This document shows positions 52,621-61,739 of a stretch of 64,000 nucleotides of DNA, one piece after another. The stretch covers positions 1 to 64,000 of the forward strand of contig CBFHNR010000001.1 in assembly GCA_965657215.1 (NCBI GenBank). Reading direction: 5' to 3'. Under the pieces are notes generated by a model. The model made no database searches, had not been told where the DNA came from, and saw only the letters and a list, made by a program, of their open reading frames with translations. Every line of letters begins with the position of its first letter. Positions within the stretch are counted from its first letter, which is position 1. The translations under genes and the position numbers were made by a program. Origin of the DNA: JAHEJA01 sp965657215 (GTDB lineage: Bacteria > Pseudomonadota > Alphaproteobacteria > Rhodobacterales > Rhodobacteraceae).

Positions 52621-54444
52621 CTATTCCACTGTCACAGATTTTGCCAAATTCCGAGGCTGATCCACATCTGTCCCTTTGGCTATCGCTGTATAATAGGCGA
52701 GCATTTGGGCAGGAATAGAATAGAGAATTGGCGCAACGACATCGTGGCAAGACGGCATTTCAATGCTTTGCCAAATGTCGGGTCCTGCGGTTTTTATGCC
52801 ATCCTCGTTTGAAATCAAAACGACGCGACCTTTGCGCGCCATGACCTCTTGGACGTTTGAAATCGTTTTGTCATAGAGCCCATCTTTGGGTGCCATGACG
52901 ACCACGGGGACTTGTTCATCAATCAGGGCGATGGGGCCGTGCTTTAGTTCGCCTGATGCATAAGCTTCGGCGTGTATATAGCTGATTTCTTTTAGCTTTA
53001 GCGCGCCTTCATGGGCGAGTGGATACATAGCACCCCGTCCCAAGAACAAGATATCTTCTGCTTTGGAAATCTGGAATGCGACGTCTTTGATCGCATCGCT
53101 CAGGAGCAAGGCTTGATTAATTTTGGCCGGAACACCGCGCAGGTTGTCGATGATATCGTTCAACTCTTCTGCTGGCTTCGCATTGGTTTGCTGTGCTGCG
53201 AGAACTGCGAGATTCAGCAGAACTGTTAGCTGACAGGTAAAGGCTTTGGTTGAGGCAACGCCCACTTCGACACCGGCATAGATAGGAAGCGCATAATCGC
53301 TTTCGCGTGCGATTGAGCTTTCCGCGACGTTGACGATGGATAGGATCTTGTCTGCTTTGCCTTGGCAATAGCGGAGCGCGGCAAGCGTGTCGGCGGTTTC
53401 ACCAGATTGGCTAACAAAAATAGCCAATGTGCGCTTTCTTATAGGTGGCTCGCGATAGCGGAACTCTGAGGCGACATCGATTTCCACGGGTATACGCGCG
53501 ATTTGTTCAAACCAATATTTGGCCGTGAAACAGGCATAAAACGCAGTGCCACAGGCGACCATCGTGATCTGATCAAACTCAGAAAAATCAATCTCCGCGT
53601 TTGGTAAAGTGATCTCAAATCCAGAATGCGCAAGGTATTTGTTCAAGGCATCACCCAAGACGCGGGGCTGTTCATGGATTTCCTTTTCCATGAAGTGTTG
53701 GAACCCATCCTTGTCGATGCGCGTGGCGTCCGAATTGATCGTGCGGATGTCGCGCTCAACCTTGTCGCCGGTGACATCAAATATGTCGACGCTGTCACGG
53801 GTAAGGACGGCAAAGTCCCCTTCATCAAGGTAACTCATGCGCGATGTCATGGGCGACAGAGCAATCGCATCAGAGCCCACATACATTTCGCCATCGCCAT
53901 ACCCAATCGCAAGAGGGGATCCTTGGCGCGCGGCAATCATCAAATTCTCTTCGCCGTCAAAAATGATGCAAAGGGCAAAAGCACCGTCTAATCGAGAAAT
54001 AGCTGTTTTCGCAGCCTCGATGTGAGTTTGCCCTTGATCGACATAATATTGCACCAACATCGCGACGGTCTCTGTATCCGTGTCGGTAACATAGTTGAGA
54101 CCAACGGATGCAAGCTCTTCTCTAAGGTCGCGGAAATTTTCGACGATCCCGTTGTGTACAACGGCGACAGGGCCAGAGACATGTGGGTGGGCATTGTTTT
54201 CGGTTGGTTCGCCGTGGGTGGCCCATCGCGTGTGCCCGATACCGATTTTACCAGCAAGCGGTTCGTGAACCAATTTATCCGAGAGCTCGACCAATTTTCC
54301 AACGGCGCGGCGGCGTTCTAATCGTGTCTCGTGAATAGTCGCAATGCCCGCGCTGTCATAGCCGCGATATTCCAATCGCTTTAACGCATCAACAAGAATT
54401 GGGGCAACTTCATGCGTGCCTAAAATACCAACGATCCCACACAT
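52621..54444 (-). CDS. glmS: Glutamine--fructose-6-phosphate aminotransferase (isomerising)
   Basis: GlmS makes glucosamine-6-phosphate, the first step to UDP-GlcNAc. The 607-residue protein starts M-C-G-I-V-G, exposing the Cys nucleophile of the glutaminase domain, has H-T-R-W-A-T-H-G near residue 73, and two SIS domains with F-V-S-Q-S-G-E-T-A-D-T near residue 350 and the C-terminal K-S-V-T-V-E. The start overlaps the glmU stop by one base (TAATG). No glmS ribozyme is expected or seen. Confidence 0.96.
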   Translation of the reverse strand: MCGIVGILGTHEVAPILVDALKRLEYRGYDSAGIATIHETRLERRRAVGKLVELSDKLVHEPLAGKIGIGHTRWATHGEPTENNAHPHVSGPVAVVHNGIVENFRDLREELASVGLNYVTDTDTETVAMLVQYYVDQGQTHIEAAKTAISRLDGAFALCIIFDGEENLMIAARQGSPLAIGYGDGEMYVGSDAIALSPMTSRMSYLDEGDFAVLTRDSVDIFDVTGDKVERDIRTINSDATRIDKDGFQHFMEKEIHEQPRVLGDALNKYLAHSGFEITLPNAEIDFSEFDQITMVACGTAFYACFTAKYWFEQIARIPVEIDVASEFRYREPPIRKRTLAIFVSQSGETADTLAALRYCQGKADKILSIVNVAESSIARESDYALPIYAGVEVGVASTKAFTCQLTVLLNLAVLAAQQTNAKPAEELNDIIDNLRGVPAKINQALLLSDAIKDVAFQISKAEDILFLGRGAMYPLAHEGALKLKEISYIHAEAYASGELKHGPIALIDEQVPVVVMAPKDGLYDKTISNVQEVMARKGRVVLISNEDGIKTAGPDIWQSIEMPSCHDVVAPILYSIPAQMLAYYTAIAKGTDVDQPRNLAKSVTVE

Positions 54445-55799
54445 TATGACGTCACCTGATCGCGTTTCGCTTTTTTCTTTCTTAACATTTGAACCAATTT
54501 ACGAGCCATGCCAGATTTATTCTCTTGTGGCGCACGTGACAGGGCTAAATCTCCGTCAGGGACGTCTTTGGTAATGATTGATCCGCTCCCTGTCATGGCC
54601 TCGTCGCCAATCGTGACGGGGGCCACAAGCATAGTGTTTGAGCCGATAAAGCTTTTGTTGCCGATGGTTGTTTTATGTTTCATCACGCCGTCGTAGTTAC
54701 AGGTGATGGTGCCCGCGCCGATATTGGTTTTGTGGCCGATGTCTGCATCGCCAATATAGCTTAAATGATTCACTTTGGATCCTTCACCCAACGTGGCGTT
54801 TTTGACTTCGACAAAATTACCGATGCGCACGTCTTCCGATAGCTCAGCACCCGGGCGCAGTCGGGCATAGGGGCCGACGATTGCCCCGCGCGAGACGTGG
54901 CATCCCTCAAGGTGTGAAAAGGCTCGAATAGTTGCGCCGCTTTCGACGGTTACCTCTGTTGCAAAAACCACGTTTTGTTCGATCACCGCATCGCATCCGA
55001 TATAGGTATCGTATGATAGAAAGACGGTATCAGGGGCAAGCAAGCTCACCCCGTTTTCAATCAGCTCGGCGCGTGATTTGCGTTGAAACAAGGCTTCTGC
55101 ATCGGCCAATTGCGGGCGTGAGTTCACGCCAAGTGTTTCTGCCTCGGCGCAACGAACGACCTTGGCTGATTTGTCGGATGCAACGGCCAATTCCACGCAA
55201 TCGGTTAAATAGTATTCACCAGAGGTGTTGTCATTTTCTATCAGGTCAATCAGATCAAACATTAGGGATGCCTTGGCGGACATAACGCCACTATTACAAA
55301 GGGTTATATCGCGTTCCTCAGGTGAGGCGTCCTTGTATTCGACAATCTTTTGCAAGCTATCGCCTTGGGTCACAAGACGGCCGTAGCGATCTGGATTGGC
55401 GGCTTCAAATCCGAGCACGACCAAATCGGCTGTTGCGCGTGCTGTTGCAATATTCGCCATAGTGTCAGAGCTAATAAACGGCGTGTCTCCGTAAAGCACG
55501 ATGATATCGCCGTCATACTCCGAGAGGGCTGCGCGCGCTTGTTGAACCGCATGGGCTGTACCCAGTTGTTCCGTTTGCAACACGATCTCTGCATCGGGGT
55601 CAAAATCTTTGGCCGCCGCTTCGACCAACTCGGCTCCGTGGCCTGCGACAACAATCATCCGATCAGGCTCAAGCGTTTGCGCGGCCTTCATCGCATGGAT
55701 GAGCATCGGCGCTCCGGCAATTTTATGTAAAACTTTTGGCAGGTCGGATTGCATACGCGTTCCTTTTCCTGCTGCTAAAATAACAACGGCTGTGCTCAT
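54444..55799 (-). CDS. glmU: Bifunctional UDP-GlcNAc pyrophosphorylase / glucosamine-1-phosphate acetyltransferase
   Basis: GlmU acetylates glucosamine-1-phosphate and couples it to UTP, giving UDP-GlcNAc for murein and lipid A. The 451-residue protein has the N-terminal uridylyltransferase motif L-A-A-G-K-G-T-R-M near residue 8 and a C-terminal left-handed beta-helix with hexapeptide repeats (from about 250), including N-Y-D-G-V-M-K-H-K-T near residue 375. It forms an operon with glmS, stop and start overlapping. Confidence 0.96.
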   Translation of the reverse strand: MSTAVVILAAGKGTRMQSDLPKVLHKIAGAPMLIHAMKAAQTLEPDRMIVVAGHGAELVEAAAKDFDPDAEIVLQTEQLGTAHAVQQARAALSEYDGDIIVLYGDTPFISSDTMANIATARATADLVVLGFEAANPDRYGRLVTQGDSLQKIVEYKDASPEERDITLCNSGVMSAKASLMFDLIDLIENDNTSGEYYLTDCVELAVASDKSAKVVRCAEAETLGVNSRPQLADAEALFQRKSRAELIENGVSLLAPDTVFLSYDTYIGCDAVIEQNVVFATEVTVESGATIRAFSHLEGCHVSRGAIVGPYARLRPGAELSEDVRIGNFVEVKNATLGEGSKVNHLSYIGDADIGHKTNIGAGTITCNYDGVMKHKTTIGNKSFIGSNTMLVAPVTIGDEAMTGSGSIITKDVPDGDLALSRAPQENKSGMARKLVQMLRKKKAKRDQVTS

Positions 55800-55930
55800 T
55801 ACTTTTCCTCAATTCGTATAGGCCTTTTATCCATTTGTGGATGTTATGCAAGGTCAGGAATGTTCAACTTTGGTTGCGCTTTGTAACACCGCGTGGCAGG
55901 AACATGCTTAAACGTCAAAAGGTGGATGCG

Positions 55931-56605
55931 ATGTATACGGTGATTTTTGATCTTGATGGAACTTTGGCTGATACCTCAGGGGATTTGATTGCATCGGCAA
56001 ATGCCTGTTTTCGCGACATGGGGCATGGGGATGTTTTGGATCCCTTGGCGGATGCTGGAACCGCGCTTCGGGGCGGACGGGCGATGTTGCGCAAAGGGCT
56101 TGAAAAATTGGGACATGTCAATGATGAGGATTTGATTGATCGCTATTATCCCGTTTTGCTCGAGGCCTATCGCAAGGACATAGATAAGCACACGCGGTTT
56201 TTTGACGGCGCTCTAGACGCGGTGGAGGTGTTAAAGGCAAGAGGTCATCGTGTTGGCATTTGCACGAACAAACCTGAGGGGCTTGCCCATCTCTTGCTAA
56301 CGCGTTTGAACGTTTTGGATAGGTTTCACTCTTTGATTGGTGCGGATACACTTGCGACCCGCAAGCCTGATGCGGCACCCTATATTGCAGCTGTGCAACG
56401 CGCGGGTGGCGTGGTGAGAAAATCCTGTTTGATCGGCGATACCAGAACCGATCGTGATACCGCGATAGCGGCGGGCGTGCCCTGTGTCCTCGTTGATTTT
56501 GGAGTGGGCGATCAGAATGTTTATGACATGGATGCAGAAGCCATCATCAAAGATTTTGCAGATCTGCCCGCGATTATTGAGGCATGGCATCAGGCTGCGC
56601 AATAG
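55931..56605 (+). CDS. gph: HAD-family phosphatase, phosphoglycolate phosphatase type
   Basis: The 224-residue HAD hydrolase has motif I F-D-L-D-G-T-L-A-D at its N-terminus, motif II I-C-T-N-K near residue 112, and the motif III/IV region R-K-P-D-A-A-P with I-G-D-T-R-T-D-R-D-T-A. Size and cap layout fit phosphoglycolate phosphatase, but other small phosphate esters are possible. I start at ATG 55931, with AAGGTGG upstream; ATG 55904 is an in-frame alternative. Its 3' end overlaps the convergent MmgE/PrpD gene by 32 bases. Confidence 0.82.
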   Translation: MYTVIFDLDGTLADTSGDLIASANACFRDMGHGDVLDPLADAGTALRGGRAMLRKGLEKLGHVNDEDLIDRYYPVLLEAYRKDIDKHTRFFDGALDAVEVLKARGHRVGICTNKPEGLAHLLLTRLNVLDRFHSLIGADTLATRKPDAAPYIAAVQRAGGVVRKSCLIGDTRTDRDTAIAAGVPCVLVDFGVGDQNVYDMDAEAIIKDFADLPAIIEAWHQAAQ

Positions 56606-57899
56606 GGGCACAGATCAACGCCACGAGATCAGCGAACGCTAGCGTTTCGATGGACCAAACGAGGGTTTCAATGTGATCTGCGCGCGCCGTCCCAATCTTG
56701 TCATCTGCTAAGCTATGAAATTTCGCGCTGATGTCTGCGGCACTTGGGGGCGCTGTATGATCCCATTTTGGTTGATGCCAATCACTTGATACGCGCTGTC
56801 CATCTGTGAGCGTGATGTCAACTTTGGCATAGCGTTTCAGTGGGAAGGCCGCGTTGCAATGGGCATCCTCATGCATAGTGATAGCTTTGGACAAACGCTT
56901 AACTTCAGGATTATTCAGAGCGCTGTCTTTTAGAGACGCGGCTGTAATATCACCGTAAACCAAGGCAATCGCGGTCGGAAAGGATGTTGAGTATTGCGCT
57001 TCTTCGGTTGTTTTTGGCTCATTGCACGCAAGGCGGATGGACTCGTGAAAGGTTGTAATGTCGATTGATGAAATCTGAGACGGGTTTAGGTTATACTCTG
57101 ATCTAAGCGAAAGAGCCGCCTCTATCGGGGCTTGTGCCCATCGGCAAACGGGATAGGGCTTGTAATATTGATCCAGCATATACCATTTTTCACCTAAATC
57201 GGCCCAATAGCTGTCGGCCTGTTCTACGATCAAGGAGGGCGCCCCTGTGAACCCCGAACGGGCCAGTTTGGCCGCCGATACGCCTGTCATTGCGCCCCAG
57301 CCTGATCCATCCTTGAGCATGGTGGGATAATCAATACAGCGCATCATCTGACTACGGGGTCCATGATATTCAGCGATCCCAAGGGCATGGCGCGTGCTCT
57401 CATGATCAAGCCGCATCAACCGTGCCGCCGCCGCAGCGCAGGCAACGGCGCCCCAGCTTCCTGATGTGTGGAAATCGTCTACAGTTCCATGTTGGGCCAT
57501 AGCCGCGCGTGATCCGAATTCATACCCCATAAGCAGCGCGGCCAAGACGTCATGGCCTGAGCTGTTTTGTTCAATCGCGATGGGTAAAATGGCAGCAAAT
57601 AGGGAACAGCCTATATGCCCTTTCGACGGATTGAACCCATCATGCCCATCTAATGCATCGATCCGCATACCCGCCGCAAGCGCAACGCCCGAGGCACTTG
57701 CTGTGTGCCCGTCAAAGAGCATGGCAATCGGACCTGCGAATTCCTCAGAGGCGTGATCTGCGATGATATGGGCAAGGCGCGTGTCCTCAGCTCCAATAGC
57801 AATTCCCAAGAGATCAAGTAGGGACATTTTTGCGCGCTCAACGACGGGCGCTGGGGCATCCGTCAGCGAAAAATCGTGAATAAAGGGGATCGGATCCAT
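56574..57899 (-). CDS. MmgE/PrpD family protein
   Basis: The 441-residue protein belongs to the MmgE/PrpD fold, which includes 2-methylcitrate dehydratase and cis-aconitate decarboxylase. It has D-G-H-D-G-F-N-P-S-K-G-H-I-G near residue 82, H-T-S-G-S-W-G-A near residue 150, and K-P-Y-P-V-C-R-W near residue 275. No prpB or prpC is nearby, so methylcitrate dehydratase is not supported and the substrate is open. I start at ATG 57899; the frame is open to 58016. Confidence 0.85.
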   Translation of the reverse strand: MDPIPFIHDFSLTDAPAPVVERAKMSLLDLLGIAIGAEDTRLAHIIADHASEEFAGPIAMLFDGHTASASGVALAAGMRIDALDGHDGFNPSKGHIGCSLFAAILPIAIEQNSSGHDVLAALLMGYEFGSRAAMAQHGTVDDFHTSGSWGAVACAAAAARLMRLDHESTRHALGIAEYHGPRSQMMRCIDYPTMLKDGSGWGAMTGVSAAKLARSGFTGAPSLIVEQADSYWADLGEKWYMLDQYYKPYPVCRWAQAPIEAALSLRSEYNLNPSQISSIDITTFHESIRLACNEPKTTEEAQYSTSFPTAIALVYGDITAASLKDSALNNPEVKRLSKAITMHEDAHCNAAFPLKRYAKVDITLTDGQRVSSDWHQPKWDHTAPPSAADISAKFHSLADDKIGTARADHIETLVWSIETLAFADLVALICAPIAQPDAMPQ

Positions 57900-58014
57900 A
57901 TATGGCCTCGCTCTGTTTGGGACTAGTCTGCGCGAATTTAGGGCGCTGTCCAGTCTGACTGCGACTTGAAATTTTACATCCATGTCGTGCATCGACGTTG
58001 ACGGAGTGGATCTC

Positions 58015-59223
58015 ATGCGGCATCACTTCGGCATGACTGAGATATTTACTGGTAATTTTACCCAACAAGAACCCATCCCAGAAGAGGCCATTGAGGCCGC
58101 CGTGGCGGTCCTGCGCTCGGGTCGGTTGCATCGCTATAATGTCGCCGCAGGGGACGCAGGTGAGGTCGCCTTATTGGAACAAGAATTCGCCGACATGATG
58201 GGGGCGAAATATTGCTTGGCTGTGGCCTCAGGTGGCTACGCCATGGCAACGGCTTTGCGCGCGCTTGGGATTGGCGCAGGGGATAAGGTTTTGACGAATG
58301 CCTTTACCCTCGCGCCCGTGCCTGGGTCCATTGCCTCTGTTGGGGCGGTGCCAGTCTTTGTTGGTGTGACTGAGGATTTGGTTATTGACCTTCATGATCT
58401 TGAGGCGAAAGCCAATCAAGCGGATGTCTTGATGCTGAGCCATATGCGGGGGCATCTTTGTGATATGGATCGTTTGCTAGAGATTTGTGAGCGCCATAAT
58501 ATCCAAGTGATTGAGGATTGCGCCCATACGATGGGAGCAAAGTGGAAAACCCGCTGGTCAGGACGTGATGGGGTCATTGGGTGTTATTCGACACAGACCT
58601 ATAAGCACGTGAATTCGGGCGAGGGTGGTTTGTTCATCACTGATGATCCCGAAATCATGGCACGGGCCACGATGTTGTCAGGCTCTTATATGCTATTTGA
58701 AAAACACCTCGCGGCGCCTGATCCTGAGGTGTTTGCAGAGATTAAATATCAAACGCCCAATGTCTCGGGTCGTATGGATCATTTGAGGGCCGCTATTTTA
58801 CGTCCACAGTTGCGTGATCTACACACCCAATGCGCGCGCTGGAATGATCGGTATCAAACACTTGAAGCAGAGCTGCGGGGATGCAACGGATTAACTGTGA
58901 TCACGAGGCCGCCCGAGGAAACCTATGTCGGATCATCGCTTCAGTTTTTGCTGTTGGATTGGTCGGATGCCGACATAGAAGCCTTTGTGACGGGATGCGC
59001 GGCGCGAGGCGTTGAATTGAAATGGTTCGGCGGCGCGGAACCTGTTGGATTTACATCGCGCTACGACAGTTGGCGCTATGCACCCTCGCAGCCCATGCCC
59101 GAAACGGATCGCATCCTGAAGGGGATCATTGATATTCGCTTGCCTTTGACCTTTAGCCTTGAGGATTGCCAAGTGATTGGTCGGATCATTAAGGACGAAG
59201 TCGGCAAGGCCAAAGCCGCCTAA
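58015..59223 (+). CDS. DegT/DnrJ/EryC1/StrS family PLP aminotransferase
   Basis: The 402-residue protein is a sugar-aminotransferase-type PLP enzyme. It has A-V-A-S-G-G-Y-A-M near residue 70, V-I-E-D-C-A-H-T-M-G near residue 165 and the PLP lysine in Q-T-Y-K-H-V-N-S-G-E-G-G near residue 200. Family members aminate keto-sugars for surface polysaccharides or antibiotics, but no sugar genes are nearby. I prefer ATG 58015, with GGAG upstream; ATG 57982 and 58033 are possible. Confidence 0.85.
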   Translation: MRHHFGMTEIFTGNFTQQEPIPEEAIEAAVAVLRSGRLHRYNVAAGDAGEVALLEQEFADMMGAKYCLAVASGGYAMATALRALGIGAGDKVLTNAFTLAPVPGSIASVGAVPVFVGVTEDLVIDLHDLEAKANQADVLMLSHMRGHLCDMDRLLEICERHNIQVIEDCAHTMGAKWKTRWSGRDGVIGCYSTQTYKHVNSGEGGLFITDDPEIMARATMLSGSYMLFEKHLAAPDPEVFAEIKYQTPNVSGRMDHLRAAILRPQLRDLHTQCARWNDRYQTLEAELRGCNGLTVITRPPEETYVGSSLQFLLLDWSDADIEAFVTGCAARGVELKWFGGAEPVGFTSRYDSWRYAPSQPMPETDRILKGIIDIRLPLTFSLEDCQVIGRIIKDEVGKAKAA

Positions 59224-60107
59224 GTGATGTCAATCGCGTCCTGTTCCGCTTTGGACTGGGGTTCGACGTGGATATGCGGGCGTACATTTGGAATTTCGCG
59301 TTCTAACGCCAGCTCAATCTTGTCACAGAGATCATGCGCGTCACGCACTAGCATATCGCCTGGTACAACGAGGTGAAATTCAACAAAGGTTACTTGCCCC
59401 GCTTGACGGGTGCGTAGGTCATGAGCTTGAAGAGCGCCGCCCCCTGCATTTGAAATGACAGTGATTACTTTATCCAATAACTCATCAGGGGCGGCTTCGT
59501 CCATTAATCCCCCCAAGGAATCCTTGATGAGATGCCCGCCAGACCACAAAATTTGTAAGGCGACTAACACCGCGATGATCGGGTCCAAGATCCAGTAGCC
59601 TGTGACATACGCTAAGCTCACACCAATCACCACGCCAAATGACGAAATCACGTCGCTTCTGAGGTGTTTGCCATCTGCAATGAGGGCAGGCGAGCGCAAC
59701 ATGCGCCCCCGTTTGAGCAATATCCAACACCAGACCCCATTGATCACACCTGCCATCAGATTGAGCCCGAGGCCGACATCAACAGAGAGAACCTCTTGAG
59801 GATTGTCAAAGGCGAAATATGCGGATTGAAGAATGAAGATCGCCGCCAAAATGATCAAAACACCTTCAAGAATGGCGCTGACGAGTTCGGCTTTGTGATG
59901 TCCATAGGGATGATTGCCATCAGCTGGAACAGCGGCCCATTTAACAGCGAGGATTACCGCGATGGCGGAGGCGACGTTCACCACACTTTCCAAAGCATCC
60001 GAAAACAAGGCCACAGAGCCCGTGATCCAATAGGCCGCAAATTTTAGACACAGCACGAGCGCCGCGATCAGCAAGCTCCCCAAAGCAAGGCGAATAACTG
60101 GTGTCAT
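59220..60107 (-). CDS. Cation diffusion facilitator family transporter
   Basis: The 295-residue protein has six membrane helices (about residues 5-190) and a C-terminal cytoplasmic domain with H-I-H-V-E-P. CDF hallmarks are L-F-S-D-A-L-E-S-V-V-N in helix 2, H-P-Y-G-H-H-K-A-E after helix 2, and D-G-K-H-L-R-S-D-V in helix 5 (H-x3-D). It should export divalent metal, probably zinc, iron or manganese, against protons. I start at ATG 60107, AAAGGACG upstream; the frame is open to 60242. Confidence 0.9.
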   Translation of the reverse strand: MTPVIRLALGSLLIAALVLCLKFAAYWITGSVALFSDALESVVNVASAIAVILAVKWAAVPADGNHPYGHHKAELVSAILEGVLIILAAIFILQSAYFAFDNPQEVLSVDVGLGLNLMAGVINGVWCWILLKRGRMLRSPALIADGKHLRSDVISSFGVVIGVSLAYVTGYWILDPIIAVLVALQILWSGGHLIKDSLGGLMDEAAPDELLDKVITVISNAGGGALQAHDLRTRQAGQVTFVEFHLVVPGDMLVRDAHDLCDKIELALEREIPNVRPHIHVEPQSKAEQDAIDIT

Positions 60108-60225
60108 AACTGAGCGTCCTTTAGTCATGTCCCTTGTTGCATCCTCACGCAAGGCTATCAACCCTCTATACGACGTAAGGTTCTTGCGACTTTTGCTTGA
60201 CGCATAAAAGGCAAGGGTTTTAACT

Positions 60226-60243
60226 ATTGAACAAGCGTTCAAT
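60226..60243. promoter_or_regulatory. Palindrome upstream of the leucine-degradation operon (probable TetR-type operator)
   Basis: ATTGAAC (60226-60232), AAGC, GTTCAAT (60237-60243) is a perfect 7-base inverted repeat with a four-base centre, 15 bases before the isovaleryl-CoA dehydrogenase ATG. The form is typical of TetR-family operators. At that distance it would lie in the leader or overlap the transcription start. No regulator gene is in the window. Confidence 0.6.
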
Positions 60244-60258
60244 AAAAAGGAGGGTCAG

Positions 60259-61422
60259 ATGTTTCTAGGCTCGATGACATTTGATTTAGGCGAGGATACC
60301 AATGCGTTGCGCGATGTTGTGCATCGTTGGGCCCAAGATCGCGTCAAACCGATTGCAGCGAAAATTGACACAGATAACATTTTTCCTTCCGCACTTTGGG
60401 CCGAAATGGGGGACCTTGGCTTGCTGGGGATCACGGTGGATGAGGACTTTGGTGGTGCGAATATGGGCTATCTGGCGCATACCGTTGCTGTTGAAGAAAT
60501 CGCACGCGCCAGTGCCAGTGTGAGCTTGTCCTATGGGGCGCATTCAAACCTTTGTGTCAATCAGATCAATTTGAACGGAACACCTGAGCAAAAGGCCAAG
60601 TTCCTTCCAAAGCTGATTAGCGGCGAACATGTGGGTGCTTTGGCGATGTCAGAACCCTCTGCGGGATCAGACGTTGTATCGATGCAATTATCGGCCGAAA
60701 AACGGAACGGGTATTATCGCCTGAACGGGAATAAATATTGGATCACCAATGGCCCTGATGCGGAGACCTTAGTTGTTTATGCAAAAACAGACATGTCCGC
60801 AGGGTCCAAGGGGATTACGGCATTTTTGATTGAACGCTCAATGACCGGGTTTTCCACGTCGCCTCATTTTGACAAATTGGGGATGCGCGGATCAAACACA
60901 GCGGAATTGATCTTTGATGATGTCGAAGTGCCTTTTGAAAATGTTCTCGGCGAAGAGGGCAAAGGCGTCCGCGTTTTGATGTCGGGTTTGGATTATGAGC
61001 GTGTTGTCCTCGCGGGGATCGGCACAGGCATTATGGCGGCCTGTTTGGATGAAATCATGCCCTATATGGTAGAGCGGAAACAATTCGGTCAAAGCATCGG
61101 AGATTTCCAGCTGATGCAAGGGAAAATGGCGGATATGTATACGGCTCTAAATACAGCGCGCGCCTATGTCTATGAGGTGGCCAAAGCCTGTGATCGCGGC
61201 GATGTCACACGCCAAGACGCCGCCGCCTGTGTTCTCTATTCCAGCGAAGAAGCGATGAAAGTCGCCCATCAAGCGGTGCAAGCCATGGGGGGAGCGGGCT
61301 ATTTGAACGATCACCCCGTCGGGCGGATTTTTAGGGATGCGAAGCTTATGGAAATAGGAGCAGGGACATCGGAAATCCGCCGTATGCTGATTGGGCGTGA
61401 AATGATGGGCATGATGCGCTGA
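60259..61422 (+). CDS. ivd: Isovaleryl-CoA dehydrogenase
   Basis: This acyl-CoA dehydrogenase oxidises isovaleryl-CoA to 3-methylcrotonyl-CoA in leucine breakdown. The 387-residue protein has the FAD/substrate blocks A-M-S-E-P-S-A-G-S-D near residue 131, W-I-T-N-G-P near residue 165, and the C-terminal A-G-T-S-E-I-R-R. The catalytic Glu lies in G-L-D-Y-E-R-V-V-L-A-G near residue 250, the position characteristic of isovaleryl-CoA dehydrogenases and not of short- or medium-chain types. Strong AAGGAGG precedes ATG 60259. The downstream carboxylase gene supports the pathway. Confidence 0.92.
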   Translation: MFLGSMTFDLGEDTNALRDVVHRWAQDRVKPIAAKIDTDNIFPSALWAEMGDLGLLGITVDEDFGGANMGYLAHTVAVEEIARASASVSLSYGAHSNLCVNQINLNGTPEQKAKFLPKLISGEHVGALAMSEPSAGSDVVSMQLSAEKRNGYYRLNGNKYWITNGPDAETLVVYAKTDMSAGSKGITAFLIERSMTGFSTSPHFDKLGMRGSNTAELIFDDVEVPFENVLGEEGKGVRVLMSGLDYERVVLAGIGTGIMAACLDEIMPYMVERKQFGQSIGDFQLMQGKMADMYTALNTARAYVYEVAKACDRGDVTRQDAAACVLYSSEEAMKVAHQAVQAMGGAGYLNDHPVGRIFRDAKLMEIGAGTSEIRRMLIGREMMGMMR

Positions 61423-61424
61423 TC

Positions 61425-61739
61425 ATGGCAATGATGTCTGCAAAACGCATTATCCTGATCCTCTGTCTGATTGCGGCGGCGATAGGGCTTCGCTTGGGGC
61501 TAAAAACTGCGCGATTGACGGAGACAGATATCATTGATCACTATGTGTCGGTCTATTTGGATCAACAACTGAGAGCGGAGCAAGTTGCAGATAGTTCGGA
61601 GTGTTTTGCAAAACAGGGGCGGCATTTTTGGGAACGCATGCGCGTGATCTGTCAAGATCGCGACGGGGCGCAACATCTGTTTTCGGTCGGTCCTTGGGGG
61701 CAGGCGCTGAGCTATACCAAAGAGGGTGGCTCCTTATGA
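61425..61739 (+). CDS. Small membrane-anchored protein in the leucine-degradation operon
   Basis: The 104-residue protein has one N-terminal hydrophobic segment (about 8-24) and a soluble part with two Cys (S-S-E-C-F-A-K-Q and R-V-I-C-Q-D) that could form a disulfide in the periplasm. Family unknown to me. It starts two bases after the ivd stop and its stop overlaps the next start (ATGA), so it is an integral part of the operon. Confidence 0.7.
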   Translation: MAMMSAKRIILILCLIAAAIGLRLGLKTARLTETDIIDHYVSVYLDQQLRAEQVADSSECFAKQGRHFWERMRVICQDRDGAQHLFSVGPWGQALSYTKEGGSL

